Shown here: positions 36,932-48,375 of the stretch, in pieces
How the letters are laid out: each line of letters begins with the position of its first letter
How positions within the stretch are numbered: the stretch's first letter is position 1
Origin: Vitis vinifera
Lineage: Eukaryota > Streptophyta > Magnoliopsida > Vitales > Vitaceae
DNA: 64,000 nt
Direction: 5' to 3'
NCBI RefSeq assembly: GCF_030704535.1
Contig: NC_081820.1
Span: 23,232,001 to 23,296,000 of the forward strand
The notes under the pieces: generated by a model
Told to the model about the DNA's origin: nothing
Databases searched by the model: none
Seen by the model: only the letters and a program-made list of their open reading frames with translations
Position numbers and translations under genes: made by a program

Positions 36932-38199
36932 AACATCAAAACCAAATCCAGTTTTCAATGATCAATGCTCAGAGGCAAAAGGAAAGTTTCTTGTGGCATT
37001 TTCCTCTCGAAGACAAGCTTATTAACAATTAGTAGATTGGCTCGTGATGTCATCGGATGTGGTGAACTCATGAGGAAGCAAGGGCTCTCACAGATAACAT
37101 CAACTTCAGTTGAGCTCAAAACAACTGACAGATGCAGAGCTGGTGGAAATCATGTAAGAAATCCCCATATCAGTTTCCTCCATGAATATGAAACAATTCA
37201 AGCTGACATTTCCGACTCATGGTATAATCTGTCAATTTAACCAAATACCAAGATGATGATCAGCTTTCAGCTCTATGGAAAAGAAAGCTTTTCATTCAGT
37301 ATGTATCCTGCTGAATTCAAAGTAAAAAACATTTGCAAAGCGATAGCGGTTTCCTGGCTCCAAAAGATGTACACCAACTTGCTACTTCCTAAATTCACAC
37401 TTAATAAAGGTACTAATTCTAATTCTATTCTTATCATTTGATATTTTCACTCGTCTCCCGTTTAATTTAAAATAATTAAATAAGAAAGTAATATTCAACT
37501 ATAAGTCTTTTTTCTACTTTGACCCCAAATTAATTTTTGTCCCACTTACCTACCTTAATTAATTAACTCATTTATATAGCTTTTGTTTAATTTTTATGCA
37601 ACTTAATTTATCAATTGTTTAAGTAATTCATCTATATTCTAGTCTATTTTATTAAGGACAACATGACTTATTCCATTAGTATTTTACATTATCTTTGAGC
37701 AGTTGAGCCTTATTTACCATATGATTAAATTTCAAAAAAGAATCTAATGCAACTTATTTTTAAAAAAACTTTTTAAAAATTAAAAGATCAAAAACATTTT
37801 TGGATAAATTAATTTTGAAAAATATTTTTTATTAAGATTTTGTAAAAAAATAAAAAATAATAATTTCATTTATATAATATAAACTAACTTTAATTCAAGT
37901 CTTATTAAAAATAAAAATAGTTTTGTAATTATAAATAAATTAAAAAGTAAATAGTTTTTAATCAAATATGAATATTAATATTATAATAAAACCATAAATT
38001 ATATTTTTATAAATATTATAAGAAAAAATATGTATATTAATATCTTATTAAAGCATAATTGATTTATTTTGTTAAAAATAAATAATAATAATTTAAAATT
38101 GATAATTGTTAATATTATTTTATTTTAAATGAATTTAAAAACAAACAAAATTTAATTGTTAAGGCATAAATGAGTCAAAATTTTCATTACATGCATGCC
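36932..38199. other. PRIMPOL 3' region and AT-rich spacer
   Basis: The first 500 bp look like transcribed 3' sequence (moderate GC, several short ORFs, none recognised). From 37,450 the sequence is AT-rich and without genes. Confidence 0.5.
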
Positions 38200-38495
38200 T
38201 AAGGGTCTCCAAAAAGCCCGCGGCCCAAAGCCCACTTTAGGCCCGGCCCGAGCCCGTTTCTAGGTGGGCCGGGTCGCGGGCCTAATTTTAGGCCCGGCCT
38301 GTAGGCCCACCCCTTTTTTAAAAAAAACTACAAAAAGCCCGCGGGCTCATAGGCCGAGGCCGCGAGCCTAGCATTTTAGCATGGCTCGGCCCGGCCCGTT
38401 GACCAGTCAACGGGCCCATAGGCCCGGCCCAAGCTGGGCCGTGGGCCTCCTATTTACGGCCCGGCCCGGCCCGACCCGCCCGTTGGAGACCATTA
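38200..38495. mobile_element. Short GC-rich hAT-type MITE, 296 bp
   Basis: Ends are TAAGGGTCTCCAA and, inverted, TAATGGTCTCCAA; flanks are a perfect 8-bp duplication TGCATGCC (38,192-38,199 and 38,496-38,503). The interior is packed with GGCCCGGCCC and GCCCGCGG motifs, making a GC island in AT-rich DNA. TAAGG fits the hAT YARNG terminus. No ORF. Confidence 0.88.
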
Positions 38496-38503
38496 TGCAT
38501 GCC

Positions 38504-39861
38504 TTTAATACTTAACTAAGGATATGATATTCTAAAATTTTTTATTTAATGTATAATTAATTAATCAATTTTTGAATTTCAAATTATTCCTAAAAATAAG
38601 AAAATTCATTAAAGAATTTAAAGCATTAATTATGTCTATTAATTCTTATAATTATATATATATCAAATTATTTTTAAAAATTATTAAACTTCTTAATTTG
38701 CTTTTAAAAATTGTTTCTCCAAAAACAACCATCAATAGTGGTATAAATTTTTAAAACAAATTTGTTTTAAAATCACACACCTAAATAGTTTTTTTTTTAA
38801 TTTTTTTTAAAACTATGCACAATGTGAGAGTTTTTCTAAAAATGAAAAATATTTTAACATTGAAATAAAAACAAATAATCATTCCAACTTTACATTCCTA
38901 AATACATCCAAATGCAAGAATTGAAATTACTAAATTCATTCCTATTCAAGAAGGAATAAGAATAGAAATAAAATATTCATTCTCATTCCCCCTATCAAAC
39001 GCGTCCATAATGTAAAAAATGTTTTTTAAATTGATAAGATTTTTAAAAACTTTGAAAAATCACTTAAAATGTATTTGACAAGTGATTCTCTTAGGCTATG
39101 TTTGGTTTTTAAAATTTTAAAGAAAATGTGAAAGAAAGAAAATCAAGAGGAAATGTGAAAGAAAAGAAAAAGTAAAAAAATAAAAATGAAAAATAGATTT
39201 AAAATTAATAAATTATTTTTATTTATTTTTTTAAATTCATTTTGCTTACTTTCTTCATTATATAAAAATTAAATAATTTAAAAATATATGAATTTTTAAT
39301 TAATTTTAATTATATTTGATTTTGTTTTATATTTTTTATAATGAAATCCAAAATAGGTAAACTATTTGTTTTTTTTTTTTAGTACTTTTTAATGATTAAA
39401 CATATCTAAAAAGTGTGTTTGATAGTGATTTTAAAAAATATTTCTAGTATTTTTAATACTTACAACATAAAAATTTTCAAATATTAAAAATATTATAAAT
39501 ATTTGAAAATTTTTATCCTTCAAATATTAAAAATACTAAAAACACTTTTTATAATTAATAATGCTTTTAAAAATAATATCTCAATTAAAAACACTTTCAA
39601 ATCCCCACCTGTCGTGAATTATTAATATTTATTTATACTTATTCTCCCACATTTTTAAATATTGTAAATTGGATAGGTATTGAATGGTATCTTCCATGTT
39701 CCTCAAAAACATATGATAGAGGAAAAGTTGGCTTGTGGAAATTTTCCTAATGGAAAAAGTATTCTTCTTTGGAAAATGTTTCATTTTCCACGAGACAAAC
39801 AAAACCAAGCGTTTTCTACGTAGTCATCGTCCAACTCAGTCTTCCTTCTTCCTCCACCTCC
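38504..39861. other. AT-rich spacer upstream of SARD4-like gene
   Basis: No gene is seen. The last 150 bp before the ATG carry the probable promoter and leader; the open frame extends upstream of the chosen ATG to 39,769, but that extension is unlike the family. Confidence 0.5.
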
Positions 39862-40884
39862 ATGGCTACTCCGCCAGTCGTACCGACCGCCGCCGCCGCC
39901 TCCTTCACCCCAGTATTCATCAACACTGCAACTCTCCGATCCATCCTTACACACAAATCGCTAATCCACCACTTCCGCGCGTCTCTTCCCACAGTCACTT
40001 CCAGTCTCCACTCCCCACCTCGCCAAAACTACGCCCTTTCCCCCTCTTCCTCTCTCCTCCTCATGCCCTCTTGGTCTTCCTCCTCCTCCTTCCCCTACCT
40101 CGGTGTCAAACTCGTCACCTACTTCCCCCAGAACTCCACCCTTGAATTACCGGGAGTGCACGGGAGCTACGTCCTGTTCGATTCTCGAACTGGGCAAACC
40201 CTAGCTTCCATGGATGGCACTGAACTGACTCTGTGGAGAACTTCTTGCGTGTCCGGTTTGGCTTCCGAGATTTTGGCCAGAAACGATGTGGGGGTTCTCG
40301 TGATGATTGGTTCGGGCGCTCTAGCCCCTCATCTGATCAAAGCCCATCTCACAGCAAAACCCAGTTTGAGAAGAGTGATAATTTGGAATAGAACAGTGGA
40401 AAAGGCGAGAAAATTGGCCCAAGAGCTGGAAAACGAAGGAAAGTTTGAGGGTGTTTGTTTTGAGAGCACTGAGTGTTTGGAGGAAGTGGTGGGCATGGGC
40501 GATATTGTGAGCTGCGCCACGAATTCTGAGAGCCCTCTGGTCAACGGCGCAAGGTTGAAGGCTGGGGCGCATCTGGATTTAGTCGGGTCGTTCAGGCATT
40601 CAATGAGGGAGTGTGATGATGAAGCAATAAAGAGGGGGAGAGTTTTCATCGATAACGAAATGGCATTGGAGGAGGCAGGAGAGCTGGTGGGTGCTTTTGA
40701 AAGGGGAGTGATTGGGAAGGGAGAAATTGGGGGTAATTTGGTGGAATTGATAATAGGGGAGAAGGTTGGGAGGAGGGATTCAGAGGAGGTGACAGTGTTC
40801 AAATCAGTTGGGTCTGCAGTTGTAGATATTCTGAGTGCTCAACTGGTATATGAGACTTACATCAAAAATGGAGGTGGACTCTAA
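39862..40884 (+). CDS. SARD4: SARD4-like ketimine reductase (ornithine cyclodeaminase/mu-crystallin family)
   Basis: 340 aa from ATG 39,862, intronless. The family binds NAD(P)H; Arabidopsis SARD4 reduces dehydropipecolic acid (2,3-DP), made by the aminotransferase ALD1, to pipecolic acid in plastids, feeding systemic acquired resistance. Seen: Pro-, Ala- and Ser-rich N-terminus (PTAAAASFTP), LPGVHGSYVLFD, the Rossmann motif GSGALAPHLIKAH (about residues 149-161) followed by an IIWNRT strand end, and GAHLDLVGSFRHSMRECDD. The usual family length is 310-340 aa. I chose MATPPVVP over an upstream in-frame Met (39,769) because the longer N-terminus looks like leader sequence. The neighbour PRIMPOL is upstream in the same direction. 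Catalytic residues were not individually checked. Confidence 0.88.
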   Translation: MATPPVVPTAAAASFTPVFINTATLRSILTHKSLIHHFRASLPTVTSSLHSPPRQNYALSPSSSLLLMPSWSSSSSFPYLGVKLVTYFPQNSTLELPGVHGSYVLFDSRTGQTLASMDGTELTLWRTSCVSGLASEILARNDVGVLVMIGSGALAPHLIKAHLTAKPSLRRVIIWNRTVEKARKLAQELENEGKFEGVCFESTECLEEVVGMGDIVSCATNSESPLVNGARLKAGAHLDLVGSFRHSMRECDDEAIKRGRVFIDNEMALEEAGELVGAFERGVIGKGEIGGNLVELIIGEKVGRRDSEEVTVFKSVGSAVVDILSAQLVYETYIKNGGGL

Positions 40885-42152
40885 GCCTCACCATGGGGCT
40901 TGGCTTACATCTATTGTAAGTACTGTTTTTGGGGGAGGCTTATATTAATAAGACTAATAAGTATGGATAATCTTAGTATATATGGATTCTTCTAATAAGC
41001 TCTTCTCTACTGTTTGATTTTACTTCAGGGAATTTGGAAGTAGCTGAGGTTGTGGTTTCTTGGATGGTGTTGTACTATTCAACTTGTTTCTTAGTTCATA
41101 TCATTATATGCATATTTTGATCCTTTCTGATGGGATGTAATAACTCTGTCCTTAAACCCAAGATGGATTATCCAAATGACGACCCTTTGAGAAACGTCTT
41201 ATGAATGTGATATCTAATGTCATAAAAGGTTTGGTCTATACTTCCTAAAACAAAGGTAGCGGGAAGATTTTTGTGCCTTGGGTGCAAGCACCTTCCGCTT
41301 TTCAAACTATGCATTTATGTGTAAAGCTCCCAATTACAGATAAGAATGTTTCTGTCATTTGGGCATGTGGTACCATTCCTCCTCCGAATGCTAGGAAATA
41401 TGTTGTGTGGTATAGTTCAATAACATGGGAATAAGCGAGAAAAAGAATGAAATATCCATTCTCATTCTCTTATGCCAAACATCTCCTAATGGTTTTGATA
41501 ATGTTCTTGAATGCATTCTTATATATTTAACTACTGATGAAATAGATTTCTCTCCTCTTCCCAAAGGGTAGTTTTTCGTAATAAACATCACTACAATTTT
41601 CATTTAGGGCTCTTTCAACTTCATATTTTCCGTTTTCCAGGTTCTTTTTCTGTGGCATTATTATGTTTTTGTTTTGCCAAGACAAACTAGACCTGGTAGA
41701 TGCTCCCATATTGCACAATCAATACTTTCAGCAATTCAACAATAGCAAGGAAAAGACCAAAAAAAAAAAATCCTCTGCAGTTAGCTTAATGAAAAAGGTT
41801 CATCTCAATCTTTCTTCCAAAGTTTTAACAATCTCTCTGATTTTAAGTTAACAAATCTTCTCGACGTCAATATTCACCTCAGATAAGATACGGTCACATC
41901 TAATTTACAGAACATTTGTTAGACCAGAAAGAAAAATAGCTACAATAAATGAGCACATAGTTTGAATGGATGATTAACAGAAGGAAAAAAAATTGGCAAA
42001 GCAATGGATTCCCATTACAGTTGCCGGGGTTACAACTTACAAGTTAAGCTGGGAACTGGGTCGAGGAATCTGCTACCTGTTGTAGCTTTACCCCTTCTCA
42101 GCTCAAGATAGTACAACAAATCAATGGGAACTAGAGTATGCTGATTACAGAG
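40885..42152. other. Convergent intergenic region
   Basis: Contains the 3' ends of the SARD4-like gene (+) and of the At3g49140-like gene (-). Short open frames (41,391-41,851) show no family features. Nothing else is recognised. Confidence 0.5.
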
Positions 42153-45100
42153 TTAGTATTCTTTTTGTTGAGCTTGTTTCTTTTTTTGTGTCTTTTGGTG
42201 GATCCTGGGGAATAGTAGATCGTTAAGCTGTCTCTCAGCACTGTACTCCGATGTAGCCTGCAAATAGAGGTCGAGAATTATTAGAAAGAGGTGGCACATT
42301 GCATTTTGTTGCTGGTTCCTGATTACTTCAAAATGCAGTTCAAGGGCATGTAGATTTCTCAAACTTAAAACCAACTTGGGTTTGAAGTTCAAAATACATC
42401 ATAGTGAATGCATTTAAAAATAAATTTCATCATAGTCTATATGATCAGTTTGTTGACAACTGAACCCATCTGATCAGTTTTGATTGGGTTGGATTGGTCT
42501 TATCGGTTTTTAAGTTTTCACTCATACCCCTAGATATCCATAATTTGTGCCACAGAGGAAGCAAATAAAAAAATCATACATAATTTTGTTTCAAGCTGCC
42601 ATAAAAGGAATGAATTCTAACAGAACAGCAGAGAGAGATTATGGGTCGATGTCACTTGAGAAGAGAGCATTGCAATAAAGAAAGGGCAGAGAGAGGGAAT
42701 GAGCAATTTCTGAGCATAATGTCTGTGAAAGCAAGAGGTCATAGACTGAGGATGAGAAAATGTTATATAAATTCATCAAAAGACTTGTATCCTTGGGATG
42801 GTGATTTACAGCTCCTTTTTAGAGGTAAGTTGCATCATTTCTACTGGACTGCAAGGGTGGCAAACTCCTAACCCTTGCTGTTTCTAGTTAGACTGAACCA
42901 CTTGAAATGATGCTCTAAGGGAACTAGGGCGCAAAGGAAAAAACAATGTCCCATGTGCAAACATCTTAAGTTCAAAACTCACAAACACGAGAGTATTGAT
43001 TGCCAAATAGAAATCTAAAATATCCTTATAAGGGCCAAGGGAACCTAGAAGAGCATAATATTTCACTAATCTGAAAAAGAAAGCTCATAAAACCACTAAC
43101 AAGCTTAGCATTAACTAGAAAACAAGCTTAGAATGTGAAAGGAAAGAACTTGTAGCCAAAGGATGATTGGCATACCCGTGTATTAAATGTAAACCGCAAT
43201 GTTTGGACTTGCCTTCCTGAACAAACTCTCAAGTCAAAACCAAGGGTATCCACATCAATAAGTGTTGCCTCCTACAATAAATTGCACAAAAAAATGATAT
43301 ATTCTGTGATGAATCCATAACTATTAGCCTATGATAATTCAGCCACATTATCAAATGAACTTTGAAACTTCATTGGAACGCTTATGTGTCTTACCTCCAC
43401 TTGAATACCCTTACATCTCCAACACAAAGATTTGAGAGCTTGTGTGGTCTTTTCTCCACCAGCTTTTAAGCGAGATATAATTTTGCTTGCTGAATGTGCA
43501 ATGGCATCAGGTTGAGCATTCCTGAAATCTTCTAGGTCAACGACAGCCTATAGAATAGAACAATAGAAAGTTTTTATTGTAATCAGAAGAAATTCTCTAT
43601 CACCAATTCTGAACAATATATGATTTATCAATTTATCGTGCATTTATTTACAAAAGAAACAGTGTCTCCAAAGTCACTGATAACAAAATATGGAGTACTC
43701 TCCAGGTTTGAGATTTCATGTGGCCTTTTCAGTAGTTCCTTTAAAGTTTAATACCTATTTCTCAGGCCAACTGGATGACAAGGAACACTACTGATAAAAA
43801 TTACTTACTAACAATTTTCCAATTGCAGTATTTGAGGCACCGAGTATCCCAAAACCTAAATTAAGCACAAGTTACCAAAATTCAGTTGGTGAATCTATAT
43901 TTGGTGGACAGGTGACAGACTATAAACATATACTGAGATCAGAATACACAAATATAGCATTTTCATCTTGATGAAATTGATTTGAATTTAAAGAAATGGT
44001 ATTTCACATGATTAAAGTAAAGCAGGCTTCAGTCATGGTAAGAAGGCCACTAATACGGGTTCTAAGATTTTGCACTAGGTTTTTCAGTGAGAAACAAACA
44101 CCAGAAGAATGTCTGGTACTACAATTAAAGTATTATAGTCCACATCATGCATGTCAAGTTACATGTTTCAATGTTCAATAGAAGTTGACAAGAAACACCT
44201 AAGGCTAAAGTACATCAGAAAAATCTAAAGGCATACCTGAAGTCCATGAGCTGAAATCAGCAGTATTTTAATCATCTCCAGTTTGTAAAATGAAAACCCA
44301 TTCATCATGTTGTGGTCTTTCTCTATATCTTCTGCCTGGATTGAATTATCTCTAGATGATCCTGATTCCTGTCCATGACCATTAATCTTTTCAAGATCTT
44401 CTGCTTTGTCTTCTGAATTTTTCTCAACCTGATTTACATTAGCATTACTGGATTGGTGGCTAGATATATGCTTTTGGATGACAGATTGTTCTTCTATAAA
44501 GGCAGGTCTTAGAAGGCCTTGGATGGCAATACCAGCTGGAGGCTGATTCATCCAATCAACAGGATCCCCTGATGCAACCTGCCGAAAAAAAAAAGAAAAA
44601 ATTCACCAACAGAAAAAGTTCACCCAAAATCATGACCAACAGTAACATATTGCTATCCAATGCTTCATTAAACAAAAAGGAGATACTCAACATTGAAGGA
44701 GTAAAAACTATTAATGTTATATGTGCTACTGTAGATGACACCCAGATTTCATGCCACCCTGCTAAAAATGTTTCCATCGTACTCCATTAAATGTGAAATA
44801 TTTATGTCTGGGAATTACCTCAACCATTGTTTTAAGCAGAATAATTTGGACATGGATACCTCCACTATTTTTTTCAACAATGTAATTTAAAGATGGTTAC
44901 CTCTGCCATTGTTTTAGCAAAAAACATTGGATGAGAAGAACGCATAGTTTCCAATTTTGCCCAGTCTCCAACTGCCTCATCAGAATCCTCCTGATCTTCC
45001 TCATCTTCAAGAATAGCTACCCAGTCCTACAAAGAAGCATTTAAAAAGAAATGGATAATATTACATGGCTGCATAGCCCACAAAAGAATAGATCAGGCCA

Positions 45101-48100
45101 AGTACAAGAACATAAAAGACCTGACACCTGTTCATCATCCTCATCATCATCATCATCATCATCATCATTCTCATCATCCTCGTAATCAAGATCGCTATCT
45201 TCATCTTCAATTTCCTCAATCCCAAAATCAATTTCTGCTGGACCTGTTAACTCCATCTCATTGAGCATTTCCGAGGTATCCAAGCCTATAATAACTTGCT
45301 GCATTGTTTGAAACAAGTTCTTGTTACATGGGATAATCTCCCAAATGTTGTTTGGTGGGATGAATAAGCATGTCACTGTGTAAGCTTTAGTGAGACGCTA
45401 AGGGGGAAGGACCTCATGTATCATGAATTTAACAAAGCTAAAAGAAAATGTCGTACTAGTAAGTTTTATACGCTACTTTCTCAGAGAGTCAGAACGAAAT
45501 AACCAAACAGCATTTGTTCTTCCCACTTCCATGTCAACTGGGAACATAAAAGGTTTGAGTGAGTCATCCAGACGCCACCTAAGATATGCATTTGTCTAAT
45601 TGTGTATTTGTGCAAATTACATGAGCAAGTTGACTAGAAGTCCACATTCCATACCACAAAGTTACTTTCAGAATAAGCATGTCACTGAGTATGCTTTAGT
45701 GAGATGCTAAGGGGGAAGGACCTCATGTATCATGAATTTAACAAAGCTAAAAGAAAATGTTGTACTAGTAAGTTTTATACGCTACTTTCTCAGAGAGTCA
45801 TGACGAAATAACCAAACAGCATTTGTTCTTCCCACTTCCATGTCAACTGGAAACATAAAAGATTTGAGTGAGTCATCCAAACCCCACCTAAGATATGCAT
45901 TTGTCTAATTGTGTATTTGTGCAAATTACATGAGCAAGTTGACTAGAAGTCCACAGTCCATACCACAAAGTTATTTTCAGAAGTTAGGGATTGCATAATG
46001 TCTTCATCGTTGTTCACCTGAAAGTAAATATCTGACACCAAGCCAGAGATATAACACTTCAGTACAATAAATCAGATTGGAACCACAAACAAAAATAAAT
46101 AAACAAACATCAAATATCCTTACTTCCATGTTCATCTGTTACATACGGCAACTCTGGCCAGAAAATGTTCTCATGAACTTCATTATTGATTAAATTTGAA
46201 AACATTAGTGTTGCTTTGTTGTTGACCTGAAAGTGATAAGGTAGGAGGAAAATTAGCAATGCAGAGATGACAGGAAATCCAATACATAATGAGTGGGAAG
46301 CAAGCTAAAAGTTTGGAAGAATAAGTATGAGAACCATTCAAAACTCTATTTCTGTGTGTATAAGTTATGAGAAGAAAGAGCCATATTTTCAGTATAAGTA
46401 TAGCACTAGAAAATATTTGCAAAGGACATTGCTATAAACAAAACTATCAATATATAGGCAAAGTTCATTCCTGTATGGAGAATACATAGATTTCCATTCA
46501 AACATTTCTTTAAGCTTGAATAATACAACAAAGAAGCAATATTTGTAGGCTAAATTTTAGATTTGGAATCCCATCTTTTTCTTCCTTCATATCGTAAATT
46601 ACTTCATAGCTGAAACCATCTAAGTTTCTTTTCTTTTTTTCTTCTTGATAAGCAAATGAAAAGAGATTTAAATAAAGCGCCAAAAAGAGCGCACCAAAGT
46701 ACACATGTTGTATACAATGGGCGTGAAAAGGCACAACCCAAAAAAGGAGAAGACACAGAAACAACTCTCCTCTCTTAGCAAGATCCCAACCAATCTACAA
46801 AGCCCATTAAAGAACCTCCCTCTATGAACAATTTCACCCCATGAAAAGCATCTAAGTTTCTTAATACTTAGGACTTGTCTCAAGGAATGATTTTTTAGAA
46901 GGAAGAGAGACAAGCACAATGAAGGATGAGCAATCCTTCAACTAAGGTAGTGACATTGTGGTCCTCAAGGATGCATCATGATTCTATAACAAGAGAACCG
47001 TGACCCATATAATTTCCTTACTACGAAGCTTGAAATTGAGGTTCCAAAGATAAGCATAACTAAGCATAGATCAATCATAAAACTTCTCGACATAGTATCT
47101 TATATCAACATATGTGGTGTCTTGTGTAAACTCTTGTGACATCAGCAATGATGCTTTCAGCATGACATAGGCATAATACAAAATTTGTGCTTGATAATAT
47201 TGTCAACAAGAGGTAGGTCAGTGTCAGTTTTAGAGAGATGAGAAGAAATGCTTAATTATCACTAAAGACTCCAAAGCACCCATGATCCCACAATTATCAT
47301 CCAAACCAAAAAGGAAAAAAAAAAAAAAAAAACCTAGCAAATTGTGGGAAAGGTGCAACCCTTTGGTTCACATTCATTGAATCGTCATCTTGCTAGTGCC
47401 TGGTGATTTAATGCCCCCAATGTCATGGGTTACTAACTAGCCATTAAGATGTCCCATTAAATTCAATTCTTAACACCTACCTACAACTAGAAATTGTGTT
47501 GTGCTCATTGTCTTACCATCAAAAGAAATGAATTGACATCAATGAACTTGCAACTAGAAATCATCTTCCTCGAGAAGTTGCCTCCATTGTTTTCAGAGTG
47601 AAAGTATGCTATATTACCTCAATAACAGTCCTAGTAGTTTCAGCAGCTGTAAGTCTAGCTTCTCCACTCTCCGGAAATGATGATTCCACAATCTCTTCAA
47701 ATGGATGGTACTGCGGCTCCCTCGAACCCAAATGCTCAGCAGATACCCGAAACCTATGCTTCACGGGATTTCGCCTTTTTGTGAAAGATCCACTGGTTAC
47801 TCCTATAAATCTAGTCCTGTAAATCAATATCAACATTCTTAATTGTTCATTCTCACATACATATTAGTTCTAAGAAAACCGAGGAAAATATACAAAAAGC
47901 TTATGTTTTCCAGCTGAATCTCCCCAAGTAATGAAAAATGGAGACTTTACTTTCCTACATTTTCTCAGCAACCAAACGGAGAATTGAGAATTAAAATTAG
48001 TACCGAGGTGCATCAAAGCTGCCGGAGTGAGATAGCCGGCGGGAGGCGACATGGACTCCCGGAGCTTCATCAGAACTCCACGTGGCACGACAATCTATAA

Positions 48101-48375
48101 ACAATGAGCCACACAAAATTTCAAGTTGACTGCATAAGAGTGCAGACTGTAATGCTCCGTTTGGTTGCTGAGAAAAATGTAGTGCTCAGTGGAGGTTAAT
48201 TTCCATTGTGATATATAAATTTATTTTCTTTTTCTTTCCTTAAATTTCTCAGCAACCAAACGAGGAACAGATAAAAGAAGGGAGCGAGTGTAGAGGAGTA
48301 GTAGTTACTAGAGACGGCGGCGGTGGAGAAGAGTCCGGCACGGGCACCGGCGCCGGCGCGGAATCGAAAGGCCAT
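42153..48375 (-). CDS. Plastid-type protein of the Arabidopsis At3g49140 family
   Basis: Eleven exons, minus strand: 48,375-48,309, 48,094-48,004, 47,816-47,618, 46,226-46,124, 46,031-45,964, 45,298-45,128, 45,026-44,901, 44,578-44,237, 43,547-43,395, 43,271-43,176, 42,257-42,153; phases close to 506 aa. The N-terminus (MAFRFRAGAGARAGLFST) is Arg/Ala/Ser-rich and lacks acids, like a plastid transit peptide. Conserved blocks: EPQYHPFEEI, DEHGNIYFQVNNDEDIMQSL followed by TSEN, a run of ten or so Asp, GDPVDWMNQPPAGIAIQGLL, AQPDAIAHSA, LCWRCKGIQVEE, GFDLRVCSG and EYSAERQLNDLLFPR. From memory this matches At3g49140 (about 500 aa), an uncharacterised family sometimes linked to FMN-binding split-barrel or glutamyl-tRNA-reductase-binding proteins. 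No function is proposed. Exon 5 starts at the GTGTCAG acceptor; the nearer TTTCAG gives a stop. Confidence 0.75.
45130..45183 (-). repeat. Coding (ATG/GAT)n microsatellite, poly-Asp
   Basis: A TCA/ATC trinucleotide tract in exon 6 encodes an Asp/Glu run on the minus strand. Copy number is likely polymorphic. Confidence 0.8.
45363..45980. repeat. 309-bp tandem duplication spanning an exon end
   Basis: Units 45,363-45,671 and 45,672-45,980 are nearly identical (only a few differences). The right unit contains the last 17 nt of exon 5 and its donor; the left unit carries a copy of both inside intron 5. Confidence 0.92.
46636..46860 (-). repeat. Possible LINE 3' end fragment
   Basis: A T-rich start followed by CTTGATAAGCAAATG, AAAGAGATTTAAATAAAGCG, and a CAAAGTACACATG block resembles the 3' tail of plant L1 elements in antisense, as remembered. 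It lies in intron 3 of the At3g49140-like gene. Weak call. Confidence 0.35.
48158..48262. repeat. Perfect 18-bp inverted repeat in intron 1
   Basis: CGTTTGGTTGCTGAGAAA at 48,158-48,175 and its exact reverse complement at 48,245-48,262. A third perfect copy, in the second orientation, is at 47,961-47,978 in intron 2. No target duplication is visible. Confidence 0.85.

Noticed and set aside
36965-37240. 91-codon ORF after the PRIMPOL stop
   Set aside because: No recognisable domain, follows directly on the gene's end, and is best read as 3' UTR.
40329-40802. 157-codon minus-strand ORF inside the SARD4-like gene
   Set aside because: Antisense shadow of a GC-rich intronless gene; the plus frame has all family motifs.
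43809-43855. Regular coding exon of the At3g49140-like gene
   Set aside because: Its length of 47 nt breaks the phase between exons 8 and 9, which join cleanly without it; kept only as a possible poison exon.
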